Notes: generated by a model from the letters alone, not told the origin. Numbered from the stretch's first letter, positions 6,951-17,253 are shown. The stretch is 64,000 bases of DNA from an uncultured Paracoccaceae bacterium (GCA_947500825.1 CANMTR010000006.1:1-64000); one strand, 5' to 3'. A program made the numbers and translations.

Positions 6951-8151
6951 CGTGGTCGTGGTCGGAGGCGGGCCCTCGGGCGCTGCCGCCGCGGAGGAGA
7001 TCGCCCGGGCGGGATCGCGGGTGGCGCTCCTCGACAAGGCGGGGCGGATCAAGCCCTGCGGTGGCGCGATCCCGCCCCGGCTGATCCGGGACTTCGACAT
7101 CCCCGACGATCAGCTCGTGGCGAAGATCTCCACCGCAAGGATGATCTCGCCCACCGGGCGGGCCGTGGACATCCCCATCGAGAACGGTTTCGTCGGCATG
7201 ATCGACCGTGGCCCCTTCGACGCCTTCCTGCGCGATCGCGCCGTGGCCGCGGGCGCCGAGCGGCACGTGGGGCAGTACCTGCGGATCGAGCGCGGCGACG
7301 CCACGGCGGTGGTCTATCGCGACAAGGAGACGGGCGAAGAGACACATCTCCCCACCCGGATCGTGGTCGGCGCCGACGGCGCGCGCTCGCGCGTGGCCCG
7401 GTCCGAGGTGCCCGGCGGCGAGGACATTCCCTATGTCATCGCCTACCACGAGATCGTCGCCGCCCCGCCCGGCATCGAAGCGTCCGACACGGGTATTTCG
7501 GAAAGGGTGAGGAGTTACGATCCACGCCGCTGCGACGTGATCTACGACGGGTCGATCAGCCCCGACTTCTATGGCTGGGTGTTCCCCCACGGCGCCCAGG
7601 CGAGCGTGGGCATGGGGACGGGGATCGAGGGGATCGACCTGAAGGCCGCGACGAAGGCGCTGCGCGCCGCCGCCGGCCTGACGGAGTGCGAGACGATCCG
7701 GCGCGAAGGCGCGCCCATTCCGCTCAAGCCGCTGGAACGGTGGGACAACGGTCGCGACGTGGTCCTCGCGGGCGACGCGGCGGGCGTGGTCGCGCCGTCT
7801 TCCGGCGAGGGGATATACTACGCCATGGTGGGCGGCCGGGTGGCGGCGTCGGCGGCGCTGGCCACCTTGAGCAGCGGCCGGGCGGCCGATCTCGCGATGG
7901 CGCGCAAGCTGTTCATGCGCGAGCACAAGACGGTCTTTCGAGTTCTGCGGACCATGCAGGACGCCTATTACAGGTCCGACGAGCGGCGGGAGCGTTTCGT
8001 GTCGCTGTGCCACGACGAAGACGTGCAGCGCCTGACCTTCGAGGCCTACATGAACAAGGAGCTGGTCCGCGCCCGGCCGCTCGCGCACCTGAAGATCGGG
8101 CTGAAGAACATGGCCCACCTGCTGCGGCTGGTCCCGGAAACCTACGCATGA
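6943..8151 (+). CDS. bchP: Geranylgeranyl diphosphate / bacteriochlorophyll reductase
   Basis: This 402-residue FAD-dependent reductase reduces the geranylgeranyl tail to phytyl in three steps during bacteriochlorophyll maturation. The dinucleotide-binding GGGPSGAAAAEE lies at residues 8-19. The FAD-contacting VVGADGARSRVAR is near 144-156 and the GDAAGVVAPSSGEG second motif near 278-291. All are intact. Length matches BchP/ChlP. It starts inside the end of the pucC-like gene and its stop overlaps the idi start (ATGA), so translation is coupled. It supplies phytylation after BchG. Confidence 0.96.
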   Translation: MYDVVVVGGGPSGAAAAEEIARAGSRVALLDKAGRIKPCGGAIPPRLIRDFDIPDDQLVAKISTARMISPTGRAVDIPIENGFVGMIDRGPFDAFLRDRAVAAGAERHVGQYLRIERGDATAVVYRDKETGEETHLPTRIVVGADGARSRVARSEVPGGEDIPYVIAYHEIVAAPPGIEASDTGISERVRSYDPRRCDVIYDGSISPDFYGWVFPHGAQASVGMGTGIEGIDLKAATKALRAAAGLTECETIRREGAPIPLKPLERWDNGRDVVLAGDAAGVVAPSSGEGIYYAMVGGRVAASAALATLSSGRAADLAMARKLFMREHKTVFRVLRTMQDAYYRSDERRERFVSLCHDEDVQRLTFEAYMNKELVRARPLAHLKIGLKNMAHLLRLVPETYA

Positions 8152-8678
8152 CGATCCACGTCCCCGCCTGGATCGACGGCCAGTTGCGGCCGGTGGAGAA
8201 GATGGACGTGCACCGGCGCGGGCTGCGTCACCGGGCGGTGTCGGTCTTCGTCCTGTCCGGGGAGAAGGTGCTGCTGCAGAAGCGGGCGGCCGGCAAGTAC
8301 CACACGCCCGGCCTGTGGGCCAACGCCTGCTGCACCCACCCCGCCTGGGGCGAGGCGCCGCATGACGCCGCCACCCGGCGGCTGACGGAGGAGCTGGGGG
8401 TGACCGGGCTGCCGCTCGACTGGCGGGACCGGATCGAGTACCGCGCCGACGTGGGCGGCGGGCTGGTCGAGCACGAGGTGGTGGACCTCTACGTGGGCCG
8501 GCCGGCGGGGCGGCTGGCGCTGGCGCCCGATCCCGCGGAGGTGGCCGAGACCCGGTGGATGGCGTATCACGATCTCGTCAGGGATGTAGCGTGTCACCCG
8601 GAGTTCTATACACCTTGGCTCGAGATCTACCTGCGAGATCATTCCCACCGGATCGTCGGCGCGGTCGAAGGGGCCTGA
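8148..8678 (+). CDS. idi: Isopentenyl-diphosphate delta-isomerase, type 1
   Basis: This 176-residue Nudix-fold enzyme converts IPP to DMAPP and so feeds the geranylgeranyl and carotenoid supply of the photosynthetic apparatus. Catalytic Cys61 sits in NACCTHP. The Nudix-like stretch GEAPHDAATRRLTEELG is at 68-84 and EHEVVDLYV near 107-115 holds the acidic active-site residue. The length equals that of the photosynthesis-cluster Idi (orf176) of Rhodobacter capsulatus. The ATG overlaps the bchP stop. It is the last gene of the island. Confidence 0.95.
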   Translation: MTIHVPAWIDGQLRPVEKMDVHRRGLRHRAVSVFVLSGEKVLLQKRAAGKYHTPGLWANACCTHPAWGEAPHDAATRRLTEELGVTGLPLDWRDRIEYRADVGGGLVEHEVVDLYVGRPAGRLALAPDPAEVAETRWMAYHDLVRDVACHPEFYTPWLEIYLRDHSHRIVGAVEGA

Positions 8679-8777
8679 CGGCATCCTACCTGTGACCGAA
8701 CGGCCGGGCGGGCCACGGTGCCCCATGGGCGCCTCGCCCGCGTCTCCCGGTCCGCCGCTGACACGGAGCGAACCGAC

Positions 8778-9338
8778 ATGCTGACCAGACGCCATTTCAT
8801 CGCCACCGGGCTCGCGATCGTCTCTCCCGGAGCGGTGCTTGGCCATGCGGGCCTGCCGCATACGTCGCGCGCGACCATGGGCGCGCGCGACGTGGAGGTG
8901 CGCGAGACCGCGGAGATCGGCACGATCCACGTCTTCCCGTCCTACTTCGCTCTCTACCATATCCGCGGCAGGGGGATGGCGCGCGAGTACCACATCGCCG
9001 TGGGCGACGAGGGGCGCAACATGTCCGGCACCACGACCATCCGCCGCAAGGAGGAATGGCCGTCCTGGACGCCGACCCAGAACATGATCCGCCGCGAGCC
9101 GGAGGTCTATGGCGAGTTCGCCGGGGGAATGCCCGGGGGTGGCGACAATCCCCTGGGCGCACGGGCGCTGTATCTCTATCGCAACGGGCGGGACACGATG
9201 TACCGCATTCATGGCACGCCGCAGCCCTGGACGATCGGTCAGGCCGTCAGTTCGGGCTGCATCCGGCTGACCAACGACGACGTAATGGAGCTCTACCCCC
9301 AGGTCGATATCGGCACGCGGGTAATCTCCTACGGGTGA
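8778..9338 (+). CDS. L,D-transpeptidase (YkuD domain), exported
   Basis: This 186-residue protein has a Tat-like start (TRRHFIATGLAIV). The YkuD catalytic core uses His145 in RIHGTP and Cys161 in SSGCIRLTND. These enzymes form 3-3 peptidoglycan cross-links or attach proteins to the murein in the periplasm. The family signature HxGT...S-x-GC-I/V-R-L/M-x-N is complete, so it should be active. The unusual N-terminal half includes WPSWTPT and PGGGDNPLGARALYL, both normal for Rhodobacterales members. It stands alone between idi and a convergent hypothetical gene. The target substrate is not known. Confidence 0.9.
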   Translation: MLTRRHFIATGLAIVSPGAVLGHAGLPHTSRATMGARDVEVRETAEIGTIHVFPSYFALYHIRGRGMAREYHIAVGDEGRNMSGTTTIRRKEEWPSWTPTQNMIRREPEVYGEFAGGMPGGGDNPLGARALYLYRNGRDTMYRIHGTPQPWTIGQAVSSGCIRLTNDDVMELYPQVDIGTRVISYG

Positions 9339-9347
9339 GCCGGACCT

Positions 9348-9875
9348 TCAGAAGCCCGGCGCAGCGGCAAAGATGGTGCCCAGATCGGTGTCGAATGCGC
9401 CGGTCCGGTGCCGCAGCATGCCTCCCCGCACGCTGAGATCCGCGGACCGGAAGGTCCGCGCACGGCCCAGCGTGTCGAAGCGCAGCGCATCTCCATCGAA
9501 TGTTCGCAGGATGGAGACGGTCCCGTCCCTTGCCGCGATATTCTCCATGATTTCCATGATCACGGCGCCGTCGCGGACCTCTTCCACGCGGTAGAGGCAG
9601 GCGCCGGTCGGGTCGTCGAGCGCCGCGACGGTCACGAGGGCCGACCCGGTCAGGCGGGCCGGACGGGGCACGGTCGCGACGAGATCCGCGAGGGCGAGGC
9701 CGGGAATGGCGGAGTCCGAGGTCACATGCAGGAACGCGAAGGATCGCCTTTCGATTTCAGTGGCTTGAGGCGATCGGGCGGGGGTGGTGCCAGGCGCTCC
9801 GGAACAGGCGGCGCGAACATCGCCCGCCACAGCGGATGCGATCAGGGCGGCTGGGACCAAGAGGGGAAAACGCAT
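9348..9875 (-). CDS. Exported hypothetical protein
   Basis: This 175-residue protein has a signal peptide (about 1-21, LIASAVAGDVRAA) and a mature part with two cysteines (near 24 and 96) and no motif I recognise. The start at 9875 follows AAAGGTC. An upstream extension in the same frame lacks a ribosome-binding site and crosses the groEL terminator, so I did not use it. It lies convergent to the L,D-transpeptidase gene and downstream of groEL in the same direction, separated by a terminator. A periplasmic location is likely and the function unknown. Confidence 0.6.
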   Translation of the reverse strand: MRFPLLVPAALIASAVAGDVRAACSGAPGTTPARSPQATEIERRSFAFLHVTSDSAIPGLALADLVATVPRPARLTGSALVTVAALDDPTGACLYRVEEVRDGAVIMEIMENIAARDGTVSILRTFDGDALRFDTLGRARTFRSADLSVRGGMLRHRTGAFDTDLGTIFAAAPGF

Positions 9876-9921
9876 TGTGAAAGACCTTTCTGCAAACGCG
9901 GACGGGCCTATCACGGGAAGG

Positions 9922-9952
9922 TAAAAAGAAAGGCGGCCCGAGGGCCGCCTTT
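9922..9952 (-). terminator. Rho-independent terminator of groESL
   Basis: On the minus strand the hairpin AAAGGCGGCCC / GGGCCGCCTTT closes on a very small loop. A T-rich run (CTTTTTAC) follows about 25 bases after the groEL stop. Confidence 0.9.
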
Positions 9953-9978
9953 CCGAAGTCACGTGCGCGGGGGCGCGA

Positions 9979-11628
<1,650 letters not shown>

Positions 11629-11685
11629 TCATGCTCCTCGTGAGAGTAATGTCGCGTCGGATTCCCGTCGGAACCCGGTCGGAGA

Positions 11686-11997
11686 TCAGGCGGCCTGGGC
11701 CGCGGACTGGCCGGAGATCACGCCGAGGATGTCGGACTCCTTCATGATCAGCAGCTCTTCGCCGTCGATCGTCACCTCGGTGCCCGACCACTTGCCGAAC
11801 AGGATGTGATCGTCGGCCTTGACGGCCATCGGGATCAGCTCGCCGGAATCCTTGCGGGAACCTTCGCCCACGGACACGACGACGCCTTCCTGCGGCTTTT
11901 CCTTGGCGCTGTCGGGGATGATCAGACCGCCCTTGGTCTTCTCGTCGGACTCGACCCGGCGGACCAGAACTCGGTCGTGGAGGGGATTGAAAGCCAT
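11686..11997 (-). CDS. groES: Co-chaperonin GroES (Cpn10)
   Basis: This 103-residue protein forms the heptameric lid of GroEL. The conserved start [14 protein letters not shown], the mobile loop (about 16-35, [16 protein letters not shown]) and the roof/ILGV C-terminal strand are all present. The in-frame upstream extension to 12153 runs across the CIRCE element and promoter and is not coding. It is the first gene of the groESL operon, with HrcA-type heat-shock control upstream. Confidence 0.98.
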   Translation of the reverse strand: MAFNPLHDRVLVRRVESDEKTKGGLIIPDSAKEKPQEGVVVSVGEGSRKDSGELIPMAVKADDHILFGKWSGTEVTIDGEELLIMKESDILGVISGQSAAQAA

Positions 11998-12033
11998 CTT
12001 GGAACGCTCCTCGGTTCGATGTTTCTCGCGCTG

Positions 12034-12060
12034 TTGGCACTCAGTCCCGGCGAGTGCCAA
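12034..12060. promoter_or_regulatory. CIRCE element (HrcA operator) of groESL
   Basis: The sequence TTGGCACTC-N9-GAGTGCCAA is a perfect inverted repeat that extends to 12-bp arms (12031-12063). It matches the CIRCE form TTAGCACTC-N9-GAGTGCTAA. It lies 37 bases upstream of the groES start, downstream of the -10 hexamer, where HrcA would block transcription. Confidence 0.95.
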
Positions 12061-12067
12061 CAGCGTG

Positions 12068-12096
12068 GAGATAAGATCGCGCCCTGATGGTGTCAA
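12068..12096 (-). promoter_or_regulatory. Sigma-70-type promoter of groESL
   Basis: On the minus strand a perfect -35 TTGACA (12091-12096) and a -10 TATCTC (12068-12073) are separated by 17 bases. Transcription would begin just before or within the CIRCE element. The remaining 250 bases up to ppaC contain an A/T-rich patch at about 12150-12180 that may carry the divergent ppaC promoter. No gene is seen there. Confidence 0.8.
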
Positions 12097-12351
12097 CGCG
12101 TCCGGTGTCGAAAGATCACGCTGGCGCGAGCTAACCTGCGAACCTTCGCTCATGGAAAATAATATATATTTTTCTGATTATTACACGACCCCGACCTCGC
12201 CACGCTCCTAATCGTGCGGGCGCGTGGGCCCGGGCGTCGCGCCCCGGGCCGGACCCGCGGGAGGCCGGGCGCACGGACGGCGTGACATCGTGCGAACGGA
12301 CCCATATAGGTCGCAGAACCGGAATCCAGCCCTGCAAAGGAGCCCGCCCCC

Positions 12352-13275
12352 ATGACGACCCTCGTCTTCGGACACAAATCGCCCGACACCGATTCCACCG
12401 GCTCGCCGATCGCATGGGCGTGGTACCTGAGCGAGGTGAAGGGCCACACCGCCGAGGCCGCCCTGCTGGGGGAGCCCAACACCGAGGCCGCCTGGGTCCT
12501 GGACCGCTGGGAGCTGGACAAGCCGCGCGTTATCGAGAGCGTCGAGGCCGGCCAGGAAGTGGTGATCGTCGACACCAACAACCCCGCCGAGCTGCCCGAG
12601 GACATCAACAAGGCCGATATCCGCCAGATCATCGATCACCACCGCCTGGCGGGCGGGCTGCAAACCAAGGGCCCCATCGACATCCGGGTGGAGCCGCTCG
12701 CCTGCACCGCGACCATCATGTACGACATGATCGGCGAGGACGCGTCGAAGATGCCCGACGCGGTGAAGGGCGCGATGCTGTCGTGCATCCTGTCCGACAC
12801 GCTCGAGTTCCGCTCGCCCACCACCACCGACCACGACCGCAAGGTGGCCGAGAAGCTGGCCTCGGAGCTGGGCATCCAGATCCCCGCCTATGCCGCCGAG
12901 ATGTTCGCGGCCAAGTCGGACGTCTCGTCCTTCTCGGACGAGGAATTGCTGCGGATGGATTCCAAGAAGCACGACACCGACGGCAAGAGCTTCCGCGTCT
13001 CGGTACTGGAGACCACCTCCCCCGACACGGTCCTCAAGCGCAAGGACGGGCTGATGGAGGCGATGGACAAGGTCGCCAAGGAGGACGGGGTCGACCACGT
13101 CCTGTTCTTCCTCATCGACATCCTGGAGAGCGAGGCGACGCTCCTGATCCAGAACGACGAGGTGCGCGACATCGCCGAGAAGAGCTTCGCCACCGTGTGC
13201 GGCGACAAGGACCACGTGGTCCTGCCGGGCATCGTCAGCCGCAAGAAGCAGATCATCCCCAACATCACGGTCTGA
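12352..13275 (+). CDS. ppaC: Manganese-dependent inorganic pyrophosphatase (family II)
   Basis: This 307-residue cytoplasmic DHH-family enzyme hydrolyses pyrophosphate to phosphate. Metal ligands are visible as His8, Asp12 and Asp14 in GHKSPDTDS, Asp74 in IVDTNN and DHH at 95-97. The C-terminal DHHA2 domain ends with the substrate-binding SRKKQ near 297-301. The length is canonical for family II without CBS inserts. The ATG at 12352 follows AAAGGAG. It lies upstream of a HAD gene in the same direction, with a 52-base gap. Confidence 0.96.
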   Translation: MTTLVFGHKSPDTDSTGSPIAWAWYLSEVKGHTAEAALLGEPNTEAAWVLDRWELDKPRVIESVEAGQEVVIVDTNNPAELPEDINKADIRQIIDHHRLAGGLQTKGPIDIRVEPLACTATIMYDMIGEDASKMPDAVKGAMLSCILSDTLEFRSPTTTDHDRKVAEKLASELGIQIPAYAAEMFAAKSDVSSFSDEELLRMDSKKHDTDGKSFRVSVLETTSPDTVLKRKDGLMEAMDKVAKEDGVDHVLFFLIDILESEATLLIQNDEVRDIAEKSFATVCGDKDHVVLPGIVSRKKQIIPNITV

Positions 13276-13327
13276 GACGCGTGAGGGGCGCGCGCCGCGC
13301 CCCCGCCGCCATCAGACGGGAGACGCC

Positions 13328-14203
13328 ATGACCCGGATCGTCTCGGCCCTGGCCGATATCACGAACGACTACGACGCGCTCTACTGCGACCTCTGGGGGT
13401 GCCTGCACGACGGGGTCCAGGCGATGCCCGAGGCGATCGCCGCGCTGGAAGCCTACCGCGCGCGGGGCGGCATGGTCGTCCTGCTGACCAACGCGCCGCG
13501 ACCGCGCGCGGAGGTGGCCCAGCAGATCTCCCGGTTCGGCGTGCCGGAGACCGCCTGGGACACGATCGCGACCTCGGGCGACGCCGCGCGGCAGGCGATG
13601 TTCACGGGCGCCGTGGGGGCGCGGGTGTTCCATATCGGCGAGGCCAAGGACGACGGCTTCTTCGAGCCGCTGTCCATCGTCGAGGACCCGGTGGACGTGG
13701 TGCGGGTCCCGCTGGAAGAGGCCCGCGGCATCGTGTGCACCGGCCCGTTCGACCCCACGGCCGACCCCGAGGTGCTGCGCCCGCAGCTTCTGTCGGCCAA
13801 GGCGCGCAGCCTGCCGATGCTCAACGCCAACCCCGACATCGTCGTGGACCGCGGCAGGCAGCGCGAGTTCTGCGGCGGTGCGGTGGCGCAGCTCTACGAG
13901 CGGATGGGCGGCACCGTCATGGCGTTCGGCAAGCCGCATCCGCCGATCTACGACATGGCGCGGCGGCGCCTGACGGAGGCGGGCGGCGCGGACATCGCGA
14001 CCGACCGCATCCTCGCCGTGGGCGACGGCGTCCACACGGATGTCCTCGGCGCGACCGGGGAGGGCATGGACGCCCTGTTCGTCACCGGCGGATTGGCGCT
14101 GGAAGAGACACGGACGAAGACCGACCCGGACCCGGACGCGCTCGACGCATTCCTGCGCGATGCGGGACAATCGCCCCGTTTCAGCATCGGCTTCCTGCGC
14201 TGA
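13328..14203 (+). CDS. HAD superfamily class IIA hydrolase (TIGR01459-like)
   Basis: This 291-residue cytoplasmic HAD phosphatase has motif I as CDLWGCLHDG (about 20-29), where the usual second Asp is replaced by Trp as in this alphaproteobacterial subfamily. Motif II is LLTNAPRP near 51-58, and GKPHPPIYD near 201-209 and GDGVHTDVLGA near 231-241 give motifs III and IV. The class IIA cap lies between motifs II and III. The substrate is unknown. Relatives dephosphorylate sugar phosphates or nucleotides. It is downstream of ppaC in the same direction and may be co-transcribed. Confidence 0.85.
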   Translation: MTRIVSALADITNDYDALYCDLWGCLHDGVQAMPEAIAALEAYRARGGMVVLLTNAPRPRAEVAQQISRFGVPETAWDTIATSGDAARQAMFTGAVGARVFHIGEAKDDGFFEPLSIVEDPVDVVRVPLEEARGIVCTGPFDPTADPEVLRPQLLSAKARSLPMLNANPDIVVDRGRQREFCGGAVAQLYERMGGTVMAFGKPHPPIYDMARRRLTEAGGADIATDRILAVGDGVHTDVLGATGEGMDALFVTGGLALEETRTKTDPDPDALDAFLRDAGQSPRFSIGFLR

Positions 14204-14286
14204 GGCCCCCTCCCGACGAAGGTCGGCCCTCGATTGCTGCACCTGCGAAGTAATTTCCTTGCACGGAACGGCCTCCGGAGTTACGT

Positions 14287-14302
14287 ATCTTGCGCGCAAG
14301 AT
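14287..14302. promoter_or_regulatory. 16-bp perfect palindrome upstream of the MaoC gene
   Basis: ATCTTGCGCGCAAGAT is a perfect 16-bp palindrome 22 bases before the start codon, with the GGAGG ribosome-binding site between. Its position suits an operator. No regulator is adjacent. It is not a confident match to any consensus I know. Confidence 0.45.
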
Positions 14303-14323
14303 CATTATCCGCGGAGGCGTTCC

Positions 14324-14770
14324 ATGCTCGATACCAGCGACGGACAGGGCCCGATCCATATCGAGGACATGAGCGTCGGCCTGACCCGCCACATCGACAA
14401 GACAGTGACCGACCGCGACATCGAGCTGTTCGCCGAGGTCTCCACCGACCGCAACCCGGTGCACCTGAACGACGCCTATGCCCGGACCACCCCGTTCGGC
14501 GGGCGGATCGCCCACGGGATGCTGACCGCGGCGCTGATCTCGGCCGTGATCGGCGAGCGGCTGCCCGGGCACGGCACCGTCTACCTGCGCCAGAACATGG
14601 CCTTCCTCGCGCCGGTGCGGCCCGGCGACACCGTGCGCGCCGAGGTGGAGGTAATGAACATCGACGTCCGCAAGCGCCGGGTGACCCTGGCCACCCGCTG
14701 CCTGGTGGGCGAGACCCTGGTGCTGCGCGGCGAGGCGCTGGTCCTCGCTCCCTCCCGCGCGGCGGCCTGA
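14324..14770 (+). CDS. MaoC-like (R)-specific enoyl-CoA hydratase
   Basis: This 148-residue single hot-dog-fold protein has the hydratase-2 catalytic pattern. DRNPVHLNDAYA (about 46-57, with Asp and His) is followed by FGGRIAHGML near 62-71. Such PhaJ-type enzymes hydrate trans-2-enoyl-CoA to (R)-3-hydroxyacyl-CoA and can link beta-oxidation to polyhydroxyalkanoate synthesis. The chosen ATG follows GGAGG. An upstream extension crosses the 16-bp palindrome and is not used. No pha genes lie nearby, so a PHA role is only a possibility. Confidence 0.85.
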   Translation: MLDTSDGQGPIHIEDMSVGLTRHIDKTVTDRDIELFAEVSTDRNPVHLNDAYARTTPFGGRIAHGMLTAALISAVIGERLPGHGTVYLRQNMAFLAPVRPGDTVRAEVEVMNIDVRKRRVTLATRCLVGETLVLRGEALVLAPSRAAA

Positions 14771-14808
14771 CACTTGCACCGGCCGGGGGCGGGGGATAAG
14801 CGGCGCCC

Positions 14809-15738
14809 ATGCGGATCCTTCGGCGGTATCACGACCTCGACCCCGACGCCCGCGGCGCCTCCGCCGCGATCGGCAATTTCGACGGCGTGCATCTGGGCCA
14901 TCAGGCCGTGCTGGACGTGGCCCGCGCCGAGGCCGGGCCCGAGGCGCCGTTGGGCGTCGTCACCTTCGAGCCGCATCCGCGCCAGGTCTTCGCCCCCGAC
15001 GCCCCCGCCTTCCGGCTGATGAACGCCGAGGCCCGCGCCCACCGGCTGGACCGGCTGGGCGTCGAGCGCCTCTACGAGCTGCCCTTCGACGGCGACCTCA
15101 TCGCCCTGCCCCCGCGCGACTTCGCCGAGCGGGTGCTGTCGCGCGGCCTGGGGCTGTCGCACGTGGTGGTGGGGCGCGACTTCCGCTTCGGCAAGGGCCG
15201 CGCGGGCGGCGCCGAGGACCTCCGCGCATTCGGGGCCGAGATGGGGTTCGGCGTGATCGTCGCCGACCTCGTCGAGACGGGCGGGCGCGAGATCTCGTCC
15301 ACCCGCATCCGCGAGGCGCTGTCCGAGGGCGATCCGGGGCTCGCGGCCGAGATGCTGGGACACCGGCACCGGATCGACGGGCCGGTGATCGCGGGCGAGC
15401 GGCGTGGCCGCACGCTGGGCTACCCCACCGCCAACATGGACCTCGAGGGGCTGCACCTGCCGCGCTTCGGCGTCTATGCGGTGGACGTGGACATCCTGAC
15501 CGGGCCACATGCGGGCCGGGCGCGCGGCGTCGCGTCGCTGGGCGTGCGGCCCATGTTCGGGGAGAACCGGCCCAACCTCGAGACCTACCTGTTCGACTTC
15601 TCGGGCGACCTCTACGGCGCGGAACTGTCGGTGGGACTGGTGGCGTTCCTGCGGGGCGAGGAGCGGTTCGACGATGTGGAGGCGCTGGTGGCGCAGATGG
15701 ACGACGATTCCCGCCGCGCGCGCGAGGCGCTCGCGTGA
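14809..15738 (+). CDS. ribF: Bifunctional riboflavin kinase / FAD synthetase
   Basis: This 309-residue two-domain enzyme makes FMN and then FAD from riboflavin and ATP. The N-terminal nucleotidyltransferase has GNFDGVHLGH at 22-31 and SSTRIREAL near 163-171. The C-terminal flavokinase has GYPTAN at about 204-209 and the conserved ENRPNLETYLFDF stretch near 251-263. Length is canonical. Its stop overlaps the GTG of the YcgN-like gene by four bases, indicating coupled translation. Confidence 0.97.
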   Translation: MRILRRYHDLDPDARGASAAIGNFDGVHLGHQAVLDVARAEAGPEAPLGVVTFEPHPRQVFAPDAPAFRLMNAEARAHRLDRLGVERLYELPFDGDLIALPPRDFAERVLSRGLGLSHVVVGRDFRFGKGRAGGAEDLRAFGAEMGFGVIVADLVETGGREISSTRIREALSEGDPGLAAEMLGHRHRIDGPVIAGERRGRTLGYPTANMDLEGLHLPRFGVYAVDVDILTGPHAGRARGVASLGVRPMFGENRPNLETYLFDFSGDLYGAELSVGLVAFLRGEERFDDVEALVAQMDDDSRRAREALA

Positions 15739-16208
15739 GCCGCGACCCGATCCGGCGTCAGGTGGGACGGCCACGGTTCTGGGAGCGGTTCGCCCTGGAG
15801 GATCTGTCGAACGCGGAATGGGAGGCGCTCTGCGACGGCTGCGGCAAGTGCTGCCTCAACAAGCTCGAGGACGAGGACACCGGCGAGATCGCCCTGACCC
15901 GAGTGGCGTGCCGGCTGTTCGACGACGCGAGCTGCCGCTGCGGGCAGTACGAGATCCGGCGCCAGTTCGTGCCCGAATGCGTGGTCCTGAGCGCCGAGGC
16001 GCTGCCGCGCATCGCCTACTGGCTGCCGCAGACCTGCGCCTACCGGCTCCTGCACGAGGGCCGGCCGCTCGAGCCCTGGCACCCGCTGATCTCGGGCGAT
16101 CCGGAAACGGTCCACGACGCGGGCGTCTCGGCGCGCGGCCTCACCGTTCCGGAATTCGAGATCGACGAGGAGGATTGGGAGGAGCACATCATCGAGGAAC
16201 CGACCTGA
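15735..16208 (+). CDS. YcgN-family (UPF0260) cysteine-cluster protein
   Basis: This 157-residue cytoplasmic protein has the family-typical cysteine pattern CDGCGKCC at about 33-40, then C near 56, 64 and 66, and CVVL near 79. That is a plausible metal or iron-sulfur site. It starts with GTG overlapping the ribF stop. The YcgN/UPF0260 family is widespread in proteobacteria but has no firm biochemical function. The next gene begins almost immediately, so ribF, this gene and the threonine aldolase form one row. Confidence 0.85.
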   Translation: MSRDPIRRQVGRPRFWERFALEDLSNAEWEALCDGCGKCCLNKLEDEDTGEIALTRVACRLFDDASCRCGQYEIRRQFVPECVVLSAEALPRIAYWLPQTCAYRLLHEGRPLEPWHPLISGDPETVHDAGVSARGLTVPEFEIDEEDWEEHIIEEPT

Positions 16209-16209
16209 C

Positions 16210-17250
16210 ATGCATTTCGCCTCTGACAATTCCGGCCCCGCGCACCCGAAGGTGATGGAGGCGCTGATCCGCGCCAACGAAGGTTACGCCATGCCCTACG
16301 GCGTGGAACCGACGATGGAGCGCGTGCGCGGGCGCATCCGCGAGCTGTTCGACGCGCCCCAAGCGGCCGTCTACCTGGTGGCCACGGGGACGGCGACCAA
16401 CACCCTGCTGCTGGCGACGCTGTGCCAGCCGTGGCAGGCCATCTACTGCTCCGAGGTCGCCCATATCGAGGAGGACGAGTGCGGCGCGCCGGAGTTCTTC
16501 TCGGGCGGCGCGCGGCTGGCGCTGGTGGACGCGCCCGACGCGATGATCGACGCGGACGCCCTGCGCGCCCGGATCGCCGCGACCCACCAGGGCACCGTCC
16601 ACGGGATGCAGCGCGGCCCGCTGTCGGTCACCACCGTGACCGAGCGCGGCACCGTCTATCCGCTCGACCGGCTCAACGAACTCACGGGGATCGCGAAGGA
16701 ATACGGCCTGCCGGTGCACCTGGACGGGGCGCGGTTCGCCAACGCCATGGTCTCGCTCGACTGCCGGGCCACGGACCTGGCGCGCGACGTGGACGCGATC
16801 AGCTTCGGCGGCACCAAGAACGGCCTTCTCGGCGTGGAGGCGGCGGTGATCTTCGACCCCGACCTTGCCTGGGAATTCGAGCTGAGGCGCAAGCGCGCGG
16901 GACACCTGTTCTCCAAGCACCGGTTCCTCAGCGCGCAGATGGAGGCCTATCTCGAGGACGACCTCTGGCTGGAGATGGCGCGGCAGGCCAACACCGCCGC
17001 GGCCCGGCTGGCCCGGGGAATCGCGCGGATCGGCCATGCCCGTCTCGTGCACCCGGTGGATGCCAACATCCTCTATGCGAGCTTCCCGCGCGGGGCCCAT
17101 CGGCGCCTGCGCGAGGCGGGGGCGCAGTTCTACTCCCTGGGCCCGCTCGACGAGGGGCCGGACGACGAGGGCGTGCGCGCCCGCCTGGTCTGCGACTGGT
17201 CCGCGGGAGCGGAGGAGACCGACCGTTTCCTGGAGATCCTGAGCCGTTAG
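16210..17250 (+). CDS. Low-specificity L-threonine aldolase family (PLP)
   Basis: This 346-residue PLP enzyme of the beta-eliminating lyase / threonine aldolase family cleaves L-threonine or L-allo-threonine to glycine and acetaldehyde. The start HFASDNSGPAHPKVMEAL is characteristic. VHLDGARFANA (about 170-180) holds the PLP-ring Asp, and Lys203 in SFGGTKNG forms the Schiff base. It follows the YcgN-like gene with one base between and ends in front of a convergent hydrolase gene. A palindromic repeat (17254-17276) sits immediately after its stop and could help terminate transcription. Confidence 0.9.
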   Translation: MHFASDNSGPAHPKVMEALIRANEGYAMPYGVEPTMERVRGRIRELFDAPQAAVYLVATGTATNTLLLATLCQPWQAIYCSEVAHIEEDECGAPEFFSGGARLALVDAPDAMIDADALRARIAATHQGTVHGMQRGPLSVTTVTERGTVYPLDRLNELTGIAKEYGLPVHLDGARFANAMVSLDCRATDLARDVDAISFGGTKNGLLGVEAAVIFDPDLAWEFELRRKRAGHLFSKHRFLSAQMEAYLEDDLWLEMARQANTAAARLARGIARIGHARLVHPVDANILYASFPRGAHRRLREAGAQFYSLGPLDEGPDDEGVRARLVCDWSAGAEETDRFLEILSR

Positions 17251-17253
17251 GGG

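Noticed and set aside
12001-12153. N-terminal extension of groES
   Set aside because: The in-frame extension crosses the promoter and CIRCE element. The conserved [10 protein letters not shown] start at 11997 is correct.
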